Positions 1 to 6,643 of a stretch of 64,000 nucleotides of DNA are shown here, in pieces; the stretch's first letter is position 1; the number at the start of each line of letters is the position of its first letter. The DNA is from an uncultured Prevotellaceae bacterium (lineage in GTDB: Bacteria > Bacteroidota > Bacteroidia > Bacteroidales > Bacteroidaceae). The stretch lies in the NCBI GenBank assembly GCA_900315075.1, contig OMXV01000007.1, forward strand, positions 1 to 64,000. The letters are read 5' to 3'. Below the pieces are notes generated by a model. The model worked only from the letters and a program-made list of their open reading frames with translations. It did no database searches and had not been told where the DNA came from. Made by a program: the position numbers and the translations under genes.

Positions 1-2
1 TA

Positions 3-33
3 CAAAAGTACCTAAAATAAAGCAAACCGCAAA
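3..33 (-). promoter_or_regulatory. Bacteroidota-type promoter pointing out of the window
   Basis: Read on the minus strand there is TACTTTTG (3-10), which fits the TAnnTTTG -7 element, and TTTG (30-33) 19 bp upstream, which fits the -33 element. It would drive a gene to the left of the window. Nothing else is recognisable between base 1 and the end of trpS. Confidence 0.5.
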
Positions 34-122
34 ATTGGAACCCGTTGATTTAACGTAATTTAAGATTTTTGGGTACAAATTAGTGAAAAACTCGGATAGA
101 TGAGGGAAATACCACTTACTCC

Positions 123-1112
123 TTATTTCACTCTGAATCCAATGATTCTCCTGACTTCCTCCAGTGTCTTACGGGCACTTTCGCGGGCACGTTCAGCACC
201 CTCACGTGCAATCTTGTCGAGTAAGTCGGGATTGGAACTGTATTCCTTGATTCGTTCGCGGATGGGGGCAATAGCCTTGATGATGTCGGCGGCAATTTGC
301 TTTTTCAAATCGCCATAGCGGAGTGTGCAGTCATTCCATTTCTCATCAAAATACTGATAAGTCTCCTCGTCGGAACATAAACGGAGGAAGGTAAAGAGGT
401 TTTCAATCACTTCTGGACGTACGCTGTTGGGGGTCTGTGGACCTAAGTCGGTCACGGCTTTCATCACTTTCTTGCTGATCACCTTGTCTTCGTCAAGCAA
501 GTAAATGCAATTGCCCTCGCTTTTGCCCATTTTCCCACTGCCATCAAGGCCAGGTACTTTCACGGCCTCACTGGCAAAGTAGAAGTTTTGTGGTTCAGGG
601 AAGAACTCCACTCCATAGATATGGTTGAAGCGACGTGCACATTTGCGGGCCATTTCCATATTTTGTTCTTGGTCTTTACCAACAGGTACTTTCTGTGCAC
701 GGTGTTGCAGAATGTCGGCAGCCATCAGGGTGGGGTAGGTGAGCAGACCAGCGTTCACATTGTCGGGTTGCTTACGGGCTTTCTCCTTAAAGGTGGTCAC
801 ACGCTCCAGCTCGCCTAAGTAGATGTTCATGTTCAGAAATAGGTACAGCTCCAGTGTTTCTTTCACATCACTCTGAATATAAACAGGTGCCTTCACAGGG
901 TCAAGGCCACAGGCCAGGTATTCGGCTAATATGGCGCGAGCACTGTTCTGAATGTCATCAGGCTTGGGATGGGTGGTCAGGCTGTGCCAGTCGGCAATGA
1001 AAAACATACAATCATACATGTCCTGCATTTTCACAAAACTCTTCACTGCACCATAGTAGTTGCCTAAGTGCAGATGACCGGTCGGCCTGATGCCGCTTAC
1101 TACTTTCTCCAT
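123..1112 (-). CDS. trpS: tryptophan--tRNA ligase
   Basis: Class I aminoacyl-tRNA synthetase that charges tRNA-Trp with tryptophan in the cytoplasm. The 329-residue length matches the bacterial family. The HIGH-type motif is PTGHLHLGN (residues 10-18) and the KMSKS motif reads KMGKS (194-198), just after PGLDGSG, as is usual for TrpS. The start is the ATG at 1112, with a 42-base untranslated leader behind a clear promoter (1155-1185). That leader is too short for a Trp attenuator or T-box. The gene appears monocistronic and its identity is essentially certain. Confidence 0.97.
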   Translation of the reverse strand: MEKVVSGIRPTGHLHLGNYYGAVKSFVKMQDMYDCMFFIADWHSLTTHPKPDDIQNSARAILAEYLACGLDPVKAPVYIQSDVKETLELYLFLNMNIYLGELERVTTFKEKARKQPDNVNAGLLTYPTLMAADILQHRAQKVPVGKDQEQNMEMARKCARRFNHIYGVEFFPEPQNFYFASEAVKVPGLDGSGKMGKSEGNCIYLLDEDKVISKKVMKAVTDLGPQTPNSVRPEVIENLFTFLRLCSDEETYQYFDEKWNDCTLRYGDLKKQIAADIIKAIAPIRERIKEYSSNPDLLDKIAREGAERARESARKTLEEVRRIIGFRVK

Positions 1113-1154
1113 TTGATTTTATAATTTTCTGTTAAAAACTGTCTTTTTTCCATG

Positions 1155-1185
1155 CAAAGTTACGTTAAATATCTATTATGACAAA
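1155..1185 (-). promoter_or_regulatory. trpS promoter
   Basis: Minus-strand TAACTTTG (1155-1162) with TTTG (1182-1185) 19 bp upstream matches the Bacteroidota -7/-33 consensus, and it is placed about 43 bases before the trpS ATG. Confidence 0.7.
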
Positions 1186-1200
1186 AAAAACACCAGAAAA

Positions 1201-1232
1201 TTTGGTGTTGTCATAAAATATGCCTACCTTTG
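1201..1232 (+). promoter_or_regulatory. tRNA-Val promoter
   Basis: TTTG (1201-1204), a 20-bp spacer and TACCTTTG (1225-1232) lie 16 bases before the tRNA. The -33 box sits in the right arm of a short inverted repeat (ACACCA / TGGTGT, about 1190-1207). Confidence 0.75.
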
Positions 1233-1248
1233 CATCGCTTTTCAAAAA

Positions 1249-1323
1249 GGGCGTTTAGCTCAGCTGGTTTAGAGCATCTGCCTTACAAGCAGAGGGTCGG
1301 CGGTTCGAATCCGTCAACGCCCA
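1249..1323 (+). tRNA. tRNA-Val (anticodon TAC)
   Basis: A complete cloverleaf can be read: acceptor GGGCGTT (1249-1255) pairs with AACGCCC (1316-1322), the D-arm is GCTC/GAGC, the anticodon loop CTTACAA gives TAC, and the T-loop is TTCGAAT. The discriminator is A. The CCA end is not encoded. Confidence 0.97.
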
Positions 1324-1334
1324 CTTGGGGTGAT

Positions 1335-1369
1335 TCCCTGTGGTCCTTCGGGATTGCAGGGATTTTTTT
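1335..1369 (+). terminator. intrinsic terminator after tRNA-Val
   Basis: A 12-bp stem with a TTCG tetraloop (TCCCTGTGGTCC / GGATTGCAGGGA, several G-U pairs) is followed directly by seven T residues. Confidence 0.85.
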
Positions 1370-1373
1370 GTGA

Positions 1374-1421
1374 GGTTATTTATAAGGTTATAAGGTTATG
1401 AGGTTATGAGGTTATGAGGTC
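1374..1421. repeat. 8-bp tandem repeat (GGTTATRA)
   Basis: Five consecutive copies of GGTTATAA/GGTTATGA abut the 3' end of the epimerase gene. This is one example of the degenerate short-word arrays that fill many gaps in this window. Confidence 0.7.
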
Positions 1422-2704
1422 TATTTAATAAGTGACACAATTCCTACGATGCCAAGACCTGTGAGACTTGCTGCACCACTGTAGAGCAAGATAGATTTCA
1501 TTAGGTTGTGCTCACGTTGAGCTGGCTTGTCTGAGAATTGGAATGTTGTCTGCGAGCGGTAGGTCTCACCAGGGCGGAGTACGGTAGATGGGAAGTTTGT
1601 CTGGTTGGGACTGTCAGAGAAATGCATTGTCTCCATACAGATAGCCGACTGTTTGTTGTATGTTACACCTTTTTTCCCCACTAGTGTGCCATCCAGACCA
1701 TTTGCGGTGTAGATTTGCAGGGCGGGTTCTGTGGTATAGACAGTGAGCATACGTCCGCTTTTCTCATCATATACTTTTGCTGCAGCTACGTTGGTTTTGC
1801 CTGGATGTTTCAGCAAAAAAGCGTGGTCGTAACCTTTGGTAATGCTCATTTGCTCGTCGTATATGTTGATGTCGGTGCCAACAGCTTTCATTGAGGTGAA
1901 ATCAAATGGTGTATTCTTTATACGCATGAATTTTCCATCCACATTTTTCTTTTTATCGTAGGTGGCGATGTATTTGCTGTCGATTTGCAACTGATGGTCG
2001 AGAATCGTTGTTGAAGGGTTGCCCGAGAGGTTGAAAAATGTGTGATTTGTCAGGTTGAGCACTGTCGGTTTGTCGGTCGTAGCCTCGTAGTTCACTGTCA
2101 GTGCATGGTTATAGCTTAGGTGGTAGGTCACATTGACTGTCAGTGTGCCAGGGAAGCCATTCTCACCGTCTGCAGAGATGTATCTCAGCCGTAGGATGCT
2201 GTCGTTGTTTGCTACTACATCCCACACCTGATTGGCAAAGCCAGGGTTCCCACCATGTGAGATGTTGCTGCCTTTTTCATAGTTTTGAAGGTGGTATTCC
2301 TTGCCGTCAAGGTTAAACCGTGCACCTTTGATGCGACCGGCATAGCGACCTACTATGCTGCCAAAATTCTGTTTTTGTTGGTGATAATCATCAATGTTGT
2401 CGAAGCCTAACACCACATCTTCTATTTTGCCATCTTGGTCGGGTACCATAAGTGATACCAGACGAGCACCATAGTTGGTGATACAAGCTTCCATATTGCC
2501 ATTCCGTAGGGTGTAGAGGGCGGTTGTCTTCCCTGCAACCTGCGAATGAAATCTTTCTGGATGAAGTCCAGAAAGTGTGGTGTCCTTTATTTGCAGACTT
2601 TGAGTCAGTCCGCTCATGTGGCGAATATAGGTAATGTGGTTGTCTGCAAAAGATGGTTGCCAGGATGCTACAAGCATCAGCAGGGCTATTAGTGCTTTCC
2701 TCAT
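1421..2704 (-). CDS. galM: secreted aldose 1-epimerase (GalM family)
   Basis: Interconverts alpha and beta anomers of galactose, glucose or related sugars. Residues 1-20 form a signal peptide (MRKALIALLMLVASWQPSFA), so the enzyme is exported. Family landmarks are His150 (SHGG), His221 in NLTNHTFFNLSG (expected general acid), Asp293 in GYDH, and Glu358 in CMETMHFSDSPNQ (expected base). At 427 residues it is longer than cytosolic GalM. The extra length is the signal region and an unusual C-terminal hydrophobic segment of about 22 residues (404-427) after a short linker, which looks like a membrane-anchoring helix. It stands alone, so the physiological sugar cannot be named from context. Confidence 0.92.
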   Translation of the reverse strand: MRKALIALLMLVASWQPSFADNHITYIRHMSGLTQSLQIKDTTLSGLHPERFHSQVAGKTTALYTLRNGNMEACITNYGARLVSLMVPDQDGKIEDVVLGFDNIDDYHQQKQNFGSIVGRYAGRIKGARFNLDGKEYHLQNYEKGSNISHGGNPGFANQVWDVVANNDSILRLRYISADGENGFPGTLTVNVTYHLSYNHALTVNYEATTDKPTVLNLTNHTFFNLSGNPSTTILDHQLQIDSKYIATYDKKKNVDGKFMRIKNTPFDFTSMKAVGTDINIYDEQMSITKGYDHAFLLKHPGKTNVAAAKVYDEKSGRMLTVYTTEPALQIYTANGLDGTLVGKKGVTYNKQSAICMETMHFSDSPNQTNFPSTVLRPGETYRSQTTFQFSDKPAQREHNLMKSILLYSGAASLTGLGIVGIVSLIK

Positions 2705-2900
2705 AGTTCGTGGTATTTAATTGTACACTCAATCGGTCAACATCTGGGGAGTTGACACAGCAAGGCGGCATAGTGGCTAACGAAAATTCCTGAATTATAC
2801 AGTAATCTCGTAATTTTGTGTAAAATTAATAAATCCTACTGTAAAATTCTATTATTTAAATAATTTTAACGCTTTTTCCTGAGTCCAGAGCTGTTGCTTT

Positions 2901-3437
2901 TCATGGTTTTTTTGGAAGTTCCTCCGTCTGGTTATTATAATCCTTGTCCCAGTTCTCCAATATCTCCTTGTTGCGTTTCCGGGCTTTTTTGTTCAGTGGT
3001 TTCTTCTCGAACATGCTGAAGAAGTCAAATGTGGCAATGGCCTGGGATGGAGGGGCGTACAATGCAGCGTCTTTCACGGCATCTTTTACCACACTCTTAA
3101 TGAGCGGGCGGTCCTCGCCATATACCACAACCTCATGCAAATGGATGGCTTTGGGAAGCAGCCAGATGGTATCACTCACTTCTTTTTTGTCCATCTTACG
3201 TTGTAGAAAACTAATATGACTGATGGTTAGGCTTTCAAAGGAATTGTTAAGGGTTACATGTCCCATTTTTGTGCTGACAGCGCTTTCCCCTTTGTTGGTC
3301 ACTATCGTAGCTTTGTTTACCGGTTCGCCTGTCTCCTTGTCTATCAATACAAGGTGGGTTTGCGACATCGCCTCTCTGCCGCTGCCGAAAAGCAGCATCG
3401 TCAGTAATGTGATGAGATGGATACGATAGGATGACAT
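2901..3437 (-). CDS. exported carboxypeptidase-regulatory-like domain protein
   Basis: A 178-residue protein with an N-terminal signal sequence and a beta-sandwich-like region (LVLIDKETGEPVNKATI ... HEVVVYGED) resembling the carboxypeptidase-D regulatory-like domain found on Bacteroidota surface proteins. The C-terminus is lysine-rich and charged (KKPLNKKARKRNKEI), with no catalytic motif visible. I chose the ATG at 3437 over an upstream ATG at 3473: the signal peptide begins properly there, and a minus-strand TATTTTTG box (3487-3494) would leave almost no leader for the longer form. The function is unknown. It may be a small envelope protein or the stalk of a once larger receptor. Confidence 0.65.
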   Translation of the reverse strand: MSSYRIHLITLLTMLLFGSGREAMSQTHLVLIDKETGEPVNKATIVTNKGESAVSTKMGHVTLNNSFESLTISHISFLQRKMDKKEVSDTIWLLPKAIHLHEVVVYGEDRPLIKSVVKDAVKDAALYAPPSQAIATFDFFSMFEKKPLNKKARKRNKEILENWDKDYNNQTEELPKKP

Positions 3438-3671
3438 AATATATTGATGTGTAGGTGAAAGAACTGCCAACAAGTTGAATGCTCTGCAAAAATATACCTT
3501 AATAACAATAAATTCATATAAAAGCCCCCTTTTTTATGATAAATTATAGACTTGCCTCACAATTTTTCATCTAATAACAGAAAACGGTTATTTGGCAAAA
3601 AAATGCTAATGGTATTTGAAAAGATTTTGATTATTTTTCTGACATATACCACTTTTTACCTACTTTTTTCT

Positions 3672-3679
3672 TACCTTTG
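3672..3679 (+). promoter_or_regulatory. -7 box for the TPR gene
   Basis: TACCTTTG matches the Bacteroidota -7 element, but no convincing -33 TTTG lies at the right distance. The leader of about 130 bases that follows contains the AACTCCTAACT / AACTTCTAACT word repeats (about 3765-3810). Confidence 0.45.
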
Positions 3680-3814
3680 CACGACTTTTCATGTGTGGGT
3701 AAATCAGAAGTCAATAAATACACTCTCAAACTCCCACCCCTCATGATATTTGTTTTTAGTTTTTAGTTGCAACTCCTAACTAAGAGAAACTTCTAACTCT
3801 TAACTCCTAAAACC

Positions 3815-4672
3815 ATGGGCTTTTTCAAAACATTATTCGGAGGAAAAATAGATACTCCAGAAGAGAAAAAAGAAAAAGACGAGGCACGCGACCTCGAAGT
3901 GTTGATAAGTGATGGCATACGGGCTATGCGTACCCGTCATCCAGAACATGCCGTGAAATGTTTTAGGCATGCACTTGAAATAAAGGATGACCTACAAACG
4001 CGTGACTATCTGGCGCAAGCGCTCATACAGAATGATGAACTCCGACCGGCCATTGAACAGTTGGACATTCTCGCCGAGGCACAGCCTGACAATGTCGATA
4101 TCCCCATTCTTAAAGCCAGGGTGGCATTTTTATTAGAGGATTATAATGCGATGGTGGCAGCATGTGAACAAGGCTTGCTCATCGACAAAGATAATGCCGA
4201 AGTCACTCTGCTCTATGGGCGTGCTGCAGTGGGACAGGGCGACGATGCCAATGCCGTGGCTATGTTCTCAAAGACCATTTTGCTCAACAACGAGGCGCTT
4301 GATGCCTATCTGTTCCGTGGACAGGCTTTCCTCCGTCAAGGTGATGTGGAGGGGGCTGCCGATGATGCCGACCATCTGATAGAGATAGCACCGCAAAACG
4401 AAGATGTGTTGCTGCTCAAGGCTCATGTGCTGAAGGCGCAGGAGAAAACCGACGAGGCAATTGCTATCTACTCCCAGATGATCGACGGCAATCCTTTCTG
4501 CGCGGTAGCCTATCAGGAGCGTGCAGAACTCAAAAGGACTATAGGTGATGAAAAGGGAGCCGAAGAGGATTTGGAGAAACTGAAGGAATTTGCCCCAGCA
4601 GGTGACGGTGAGGATATGGAAGAGAAAGTCCGCCAAGCCTACCGCAACAACAACCCATTCGGATTAGGGTAG
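3815..4672 (+). CDS. tetratricopeptide-repeat protein
   Basis: A 285-residue soluble protein built almost entirely of TPR units. The region from about residue 30 to 265 repeats the A-(x)-(A/Y)-(x)8-G/A-x2-(A/Y)-x2-L/F pattern, for example RHPEHAVKCFRHAL, DDANAVAMFSKTILL and EKTDEAIAIYSQMID. The N-terminus begins MGFFKTLFGGK, which may be membrane-associating, but there is no classical signal peptide. TPR arrays act as protein-binding scaffolds; no enzymatic domain is present and the partner cannot be inferred. It is flanked by repeat-filled spacers on both sides and appears to be a single-gene unit. Confidence 0.85.
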   Translation: MGFFKTLFGGKIDTPEEKKEKDEARDLEVLISDGIRAMRTRHPEHAVKCFRHALEIKDDLQTRDYLAQALIQNDELRPAIEQLDILAEAQPDNVDIPILKARVAFLLEDYNAMVAACEQGLLIDKDNAEVTLLYGRAAVGQGDDANAVAMFSKTILLNNEALDAYLFRGQAFLRQGDVEGAADDADHLIEIAPQNEDVLLLKAHVLKAQEKTDEAIAIYSQMIDGNPFCAVAYQERAELKRTIGDEKGAEEDLEKLKEFAPAGDGEDMEEKVRQAYRNNNPFGLG

Positions 4673-4740
4673 GTTTAAATTGGAGATTGAAGATTAAGAG
4701 TAGTTAAAGGGTAGTTAAAGGGTAGTTAAAAAGTAGTTAA

Positions 4741-4868
4741 AGGGACAATACCATTGAAGATTGAAAATTATTCTTCTCATGAATATCTTTCTTCGTATGC
4801 AACGGTTTTGCCGTTGCCGTCAACACCCGTTTCGAGAGCGGCAGAAGTATTCTCTCACCTCTCACCCC
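4741..4868 (+). repeat. dispersed element family A, copy 1
   Basis: About 120 bp runs from AGGGACAATACCATTGAAGA through a GCAACGG/CCGTTGC hairpin (4799-4817) to GGCAGAAGTATTCTCTCACC. It recurs in inverted orientation at 15058-15290 with high identity. The second copy carries an additional internal segment of roughly 90-100 bp. Confidence 0.75.
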
Positions 4869-5004
4869 TTACCACTAAGATACTCCTACCTCCTAACTAA
4901 AACACCCCCTCACCCCTTACCTCTAATAGCTTGTGCCTCTCAAATCTATTGCTCTTATTTGTAGGATTTGTATAGATTTGCAAGATTTCTGCCCCGAAAG
5001 GGGC

Positions 5005-5293
5005 ACTCCTAATTCCTGCATTCATGTTCATTTACGGCAATTTGCGTTCAAAAGCTAAAATTCTACGGAGGTGGGGAGTATGAGGAGGTTTTTCTATCTT
5101 TTTGTGGGTGCCTTTGGCACTTTTTCCATTTTCTTTTTTCTTTCTTTTTATTCTTTTTCTTAAGCGAAGCGTTTTTTTATCTTATTCATTTTCACAACCA
5201 CCCCGCCCCCCTCATCTATTCTACGGACTTTTAGGACTTTTAGGACTGTTCGACCTTGGTTCTTTCCGTAGATACATACCCAGTGTATGTCCG
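5005..5293 (+). repeat. dispersed element family B, copy 1
   Basis: The segment begins around ATTCCTGCATTCATGTTCAT and ends in the quasi-palindrome GATACATACCCAGTGTATGTCC (5271-5292). Its two ends recur in inverted orientation at 18700-18880, but that copy lacks the middle (about 5060-5175). The CTACGGAGGTGGGGAGTATG stretch (about 5067-5086) also recurs near 11703, 15015-15040 (inverted) and 19100-19130 (inverted). Confidence 0.7.
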
Positions 5294-5452
5294 AAATGGT
5301 AGTTAAAAGGTAGTTAAAGAGTAGTTAAAAGGTAGTTAAAGGGACAATACCATAGCCAGTCACTCCTAACTTCTAACTCCTAACTTCTAACTCCTAACTA
5401 AAACACCCTCTCACCTCTTACCTCTAATTTTTTTAAAAAAACTATCAAAATG

Positions 5453-5484
5453 TTTGCATAATTCAAATTTTACTTATAAATTTG
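5453..5484 (+). promoter_or_regulatory. promoter of the Phe/Tyr biosynthesis operon
   Basis: TTTG (5453-5456), a 20-bp spacer and TAAATTTG (5477-5484) are an excellent match to the Bacteroidota consensus. Transcription would start about 5490, placing the leader-peptide ATG (5512) about 20 bases in and leaving a leader of about 310 bases before pheA. Confidence 0.8.
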
Positions 5485-5511
5485 CCCCCGAAATACGTAA
5501 ATCAAGACAAA

Positions 5512-5586
5512 ATGACAATTTTTTGCGCATACGAGTTTTCCTATTATTACTTTGCAAGCAATTGTGAAGCGGGAACTTGCGCATAG
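5512..5586 (+). CDS. Phe/Tyr-rich leader peptide of the pheA operon (pheL-like)
   Basis: A 24-codon open frame from ATG 5512 to TAG 5584-5586. Residues 4-14 read F-C-A-Y-E-F-S-Y-Y-Y-F, so seven of the 24 residues are Tyr or Phe, including Tyr-Tyr-Tyr-Phe in a row (codons 5542-5553). It lies just behind the operon promoter, and its codons 18-22 form the first arm of the attenuator (5563-5575). This is the arrangement of ribosome-mediated attenuation leaders: scarcity of charged tRNA-Tyr or tRNA-Phe would stall the ribosome immediately upstream of that arm. The downstream genes make exactly Phe and Tyr. No strong Shine-Dalgarno is visible, as is normal in this phylum. The peptide itself probably has no function. 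Confidence 0.82.
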   Translation: MTIFCAYEFSYYYFASNCEAGTCA

Positions 5587-5658
5587 ATTTCAATCATAAG
5601 CAAAAAGGACGATTAAAGTCAGACAATTTCCCGCTTCACATATAGAGGCGGGAATTTT
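5563..5658 (+). promoter_or_regulatory. transcription attenuator: competing antiterminator and terminator
   Basis: Arm A (5563-5575, TGTGAAGCGGGAA) is perfectly complementary over 13 bases to arm B (5628-5640, TTCCCGCTTCACA). Arm B can instead pair with arm C (5645-5654, GAGGCGGGAA) to form the terminator. A ribosome that reaches the leader stop (5586) covers arm A and allows B:C. A ribosome stalled at the Tyr/Phe codons (5542-5553) leaves arm A free, so A:B forms and transcription continues into pheA. A weaker hairpin, GCAAG (5554-5558) with CTTGC (5576-5580), could serve as a protector. The pairing is seen directly; the switching is inferred. Confidence 0.82.
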
Positions 5659-5659
5659 G
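5628..5659 (+). terminator. leader terminator of the pheA operon
   Basis: A 10-bp stem (TTCCCGCTTC / GAGGCGGGAA, one G-U pair) closes a 7-base loop (ACATATA) and is followed by TTTTGTTGTT. It overlaps arm B of the antiterminator. Confidence 0.75.
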
Positions 5660-5749
5660 TTGTTACAAAGACCTTATACTCCAAGTCTTGTATGTTGCTG
5701 TATCACAGCGGTCCATAATTTAAGAACTCAAGAACTCATAAACCCAAGA

Positions 5750-5797
5750 AACAAATAACTTGTCAACTTGTCAACTCGTTAACTCGTCAACTTTAAA
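5750..5797. repeat. CAACTTGT/CAACTCGT word array before pheA
   Basis: Four to five degenerate 9-base words (ACTTGTCA, ACTCGTTA, ACTCGTCA) end four bases before the pheA ATG. The same words occur before folD and before the actin-like gene. Confidence 0.7.
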
Positions 5798-5800
5798 ATC

Positions 5801-6643
5801 ATGAAACGTATAGCCATTCAGGGTCGAATAGGGTCGTTCCACGACATCGCCGCACACTTGTATTTCGAGGGCGAGCAGGTGCAGATCATCTGCTGTGCCA
5901 CCTTCGAGGAAGTCTATGACAATATCCGGCGCGACCCCACAGTGATAGGAATGACGGCCATCGAAAACACTATCGCAGGAAGTTTGCTCCATAATTACGA
6001 ATTGTTGCGTGACTCGGGCACCACTGTGGTCGGTGAGCATAAATTGCATATCAAGCACTGCCTCTGCTGCTTGCCCGACGACGATTGGGACACCATTCAA
6101 GAAGTGCATTCCCATCCCGTGGCCCTTATGCAGTGTCGGGGATTTCTCAGCAGTCATCCTCAGTTCAAGGCAATTGAAACGGAAGACACTGCCGGGGCAG
6201 CCGAAAACATCATGGCACATACCATGCGGGGATGCGCGGCCATCTGCCATGCTTCGGCAGCCGAACTCAATGGCATGAAAGTGCTTGAGGACTCCATTGA
6301 GGATAACAAGCATAACTTCACACGTTTCCTCGTGGTTTGCGACCCTCGAAAGGCTGATTTCATGCGCCCTCTCGACAAGACCGACAAGTCCTCGCTTGTC
6401 TTCTCACTGCCTCATGAGGAGGGTTCGCTGTCGAAAATCCTCACCATTCTCTCATTCTACAATATCAACCTCACCAAAATACAGTCGTTGCCTATCATCG
6501 GTCATGAGTGGGAGTATCTGTTCTATGTTGACGTGACCTACAACAATCTCATTCGTTATCGCCAAAGCATCGATGCCATTACACCGCTGACAAAGGAACT
6601 GAAAATATTAGGAGAATATCAAAATGGAAGACAGACAAATTAA
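5801..6643 (+). CDS. pheA: prephenate dehydratase
   Basis: Converts prephenate to phenylpyruvate, the Phe branch of the chorismate pathway. Its 280 residues equal a monofunctional enzyme. The dehydratase domain starts IAIQGRIGSFHDIAA (4-18) and has TAIENTIAGSLLHNYELL (52-69), DTAGAA (129-134) and the catalytic-site NFTRF motif (172-176). A C-terminal ACT domain (about 197-275, with GSLSKILTILSFYNINLTKI) is the usual allosteric Phe-binding module. The ESRP signature there reads IQSLP, which may alter feedback control. It is the first structural gene behind the attenuator and overlaps the next gene by 20 bases. Confidence 0.95.
   Translation: MKRIAIQGRIGSFHDIAAHLYFEGEQVQIICCATFEEVYDNIRRDPTVIGMTAIENTIAGSLLHNYELLRDSGTTVVGEHKLHIKHCLCCLPDDDWDTIQEVHSHPVALMQCRGFLSSHPQFKAIETEDTAGAAENIMAHTMRGCAAICHASAAELNGMKVLEDSIEDNKHNFTRFLVVCDPRKADFMRPLDKTDKSSLVFSLPHEEGSLSKILTILSFYNINLTKIQSLPIIGHEWEYLFYVDVTYNNLIRYRQSIDAITPLTKELKILGEYQNGRQTN

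Larger units (their letters stand above)
4673..5452. other. 780-bp non-coding region made of dispersed repeats
   Basis: No convincing gene. The region contains a GTAGTTAAAGG word array (about 4697-4745), the dispersed element at 4741-4868, CTCACCTCTTACCTCTAA-type words (about 4850-4930 and 5400-5428), a second dispersed element (5005-5293), another GTAGTTAAAGG array (about 5300-5342), and CTAACTTCTAACTC words (about 5363-5400). The short open frames here only read through repeats. Confidence 0.7.

Noticed and set aside
1113-1154. Trp attenuator or T-box in front of trpS
   Set aside because: The leader is only about 42 bases, with no Trp codons and no hairpins.
4761-4964. Small open frame in the spacer after the TPR gene
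   Set aside because: It lies in a dispersed non-coding repeat whose inverted copy near 15.1 kb reads different residues; no sign of protein-level conservation.
5102-5302. Hydrophobic 66-codon frame in the spacer
   Set aside because: It is a translation of T-rich repeat sequence (element B) and ends in the GTATGTCC palindrome; no start context.
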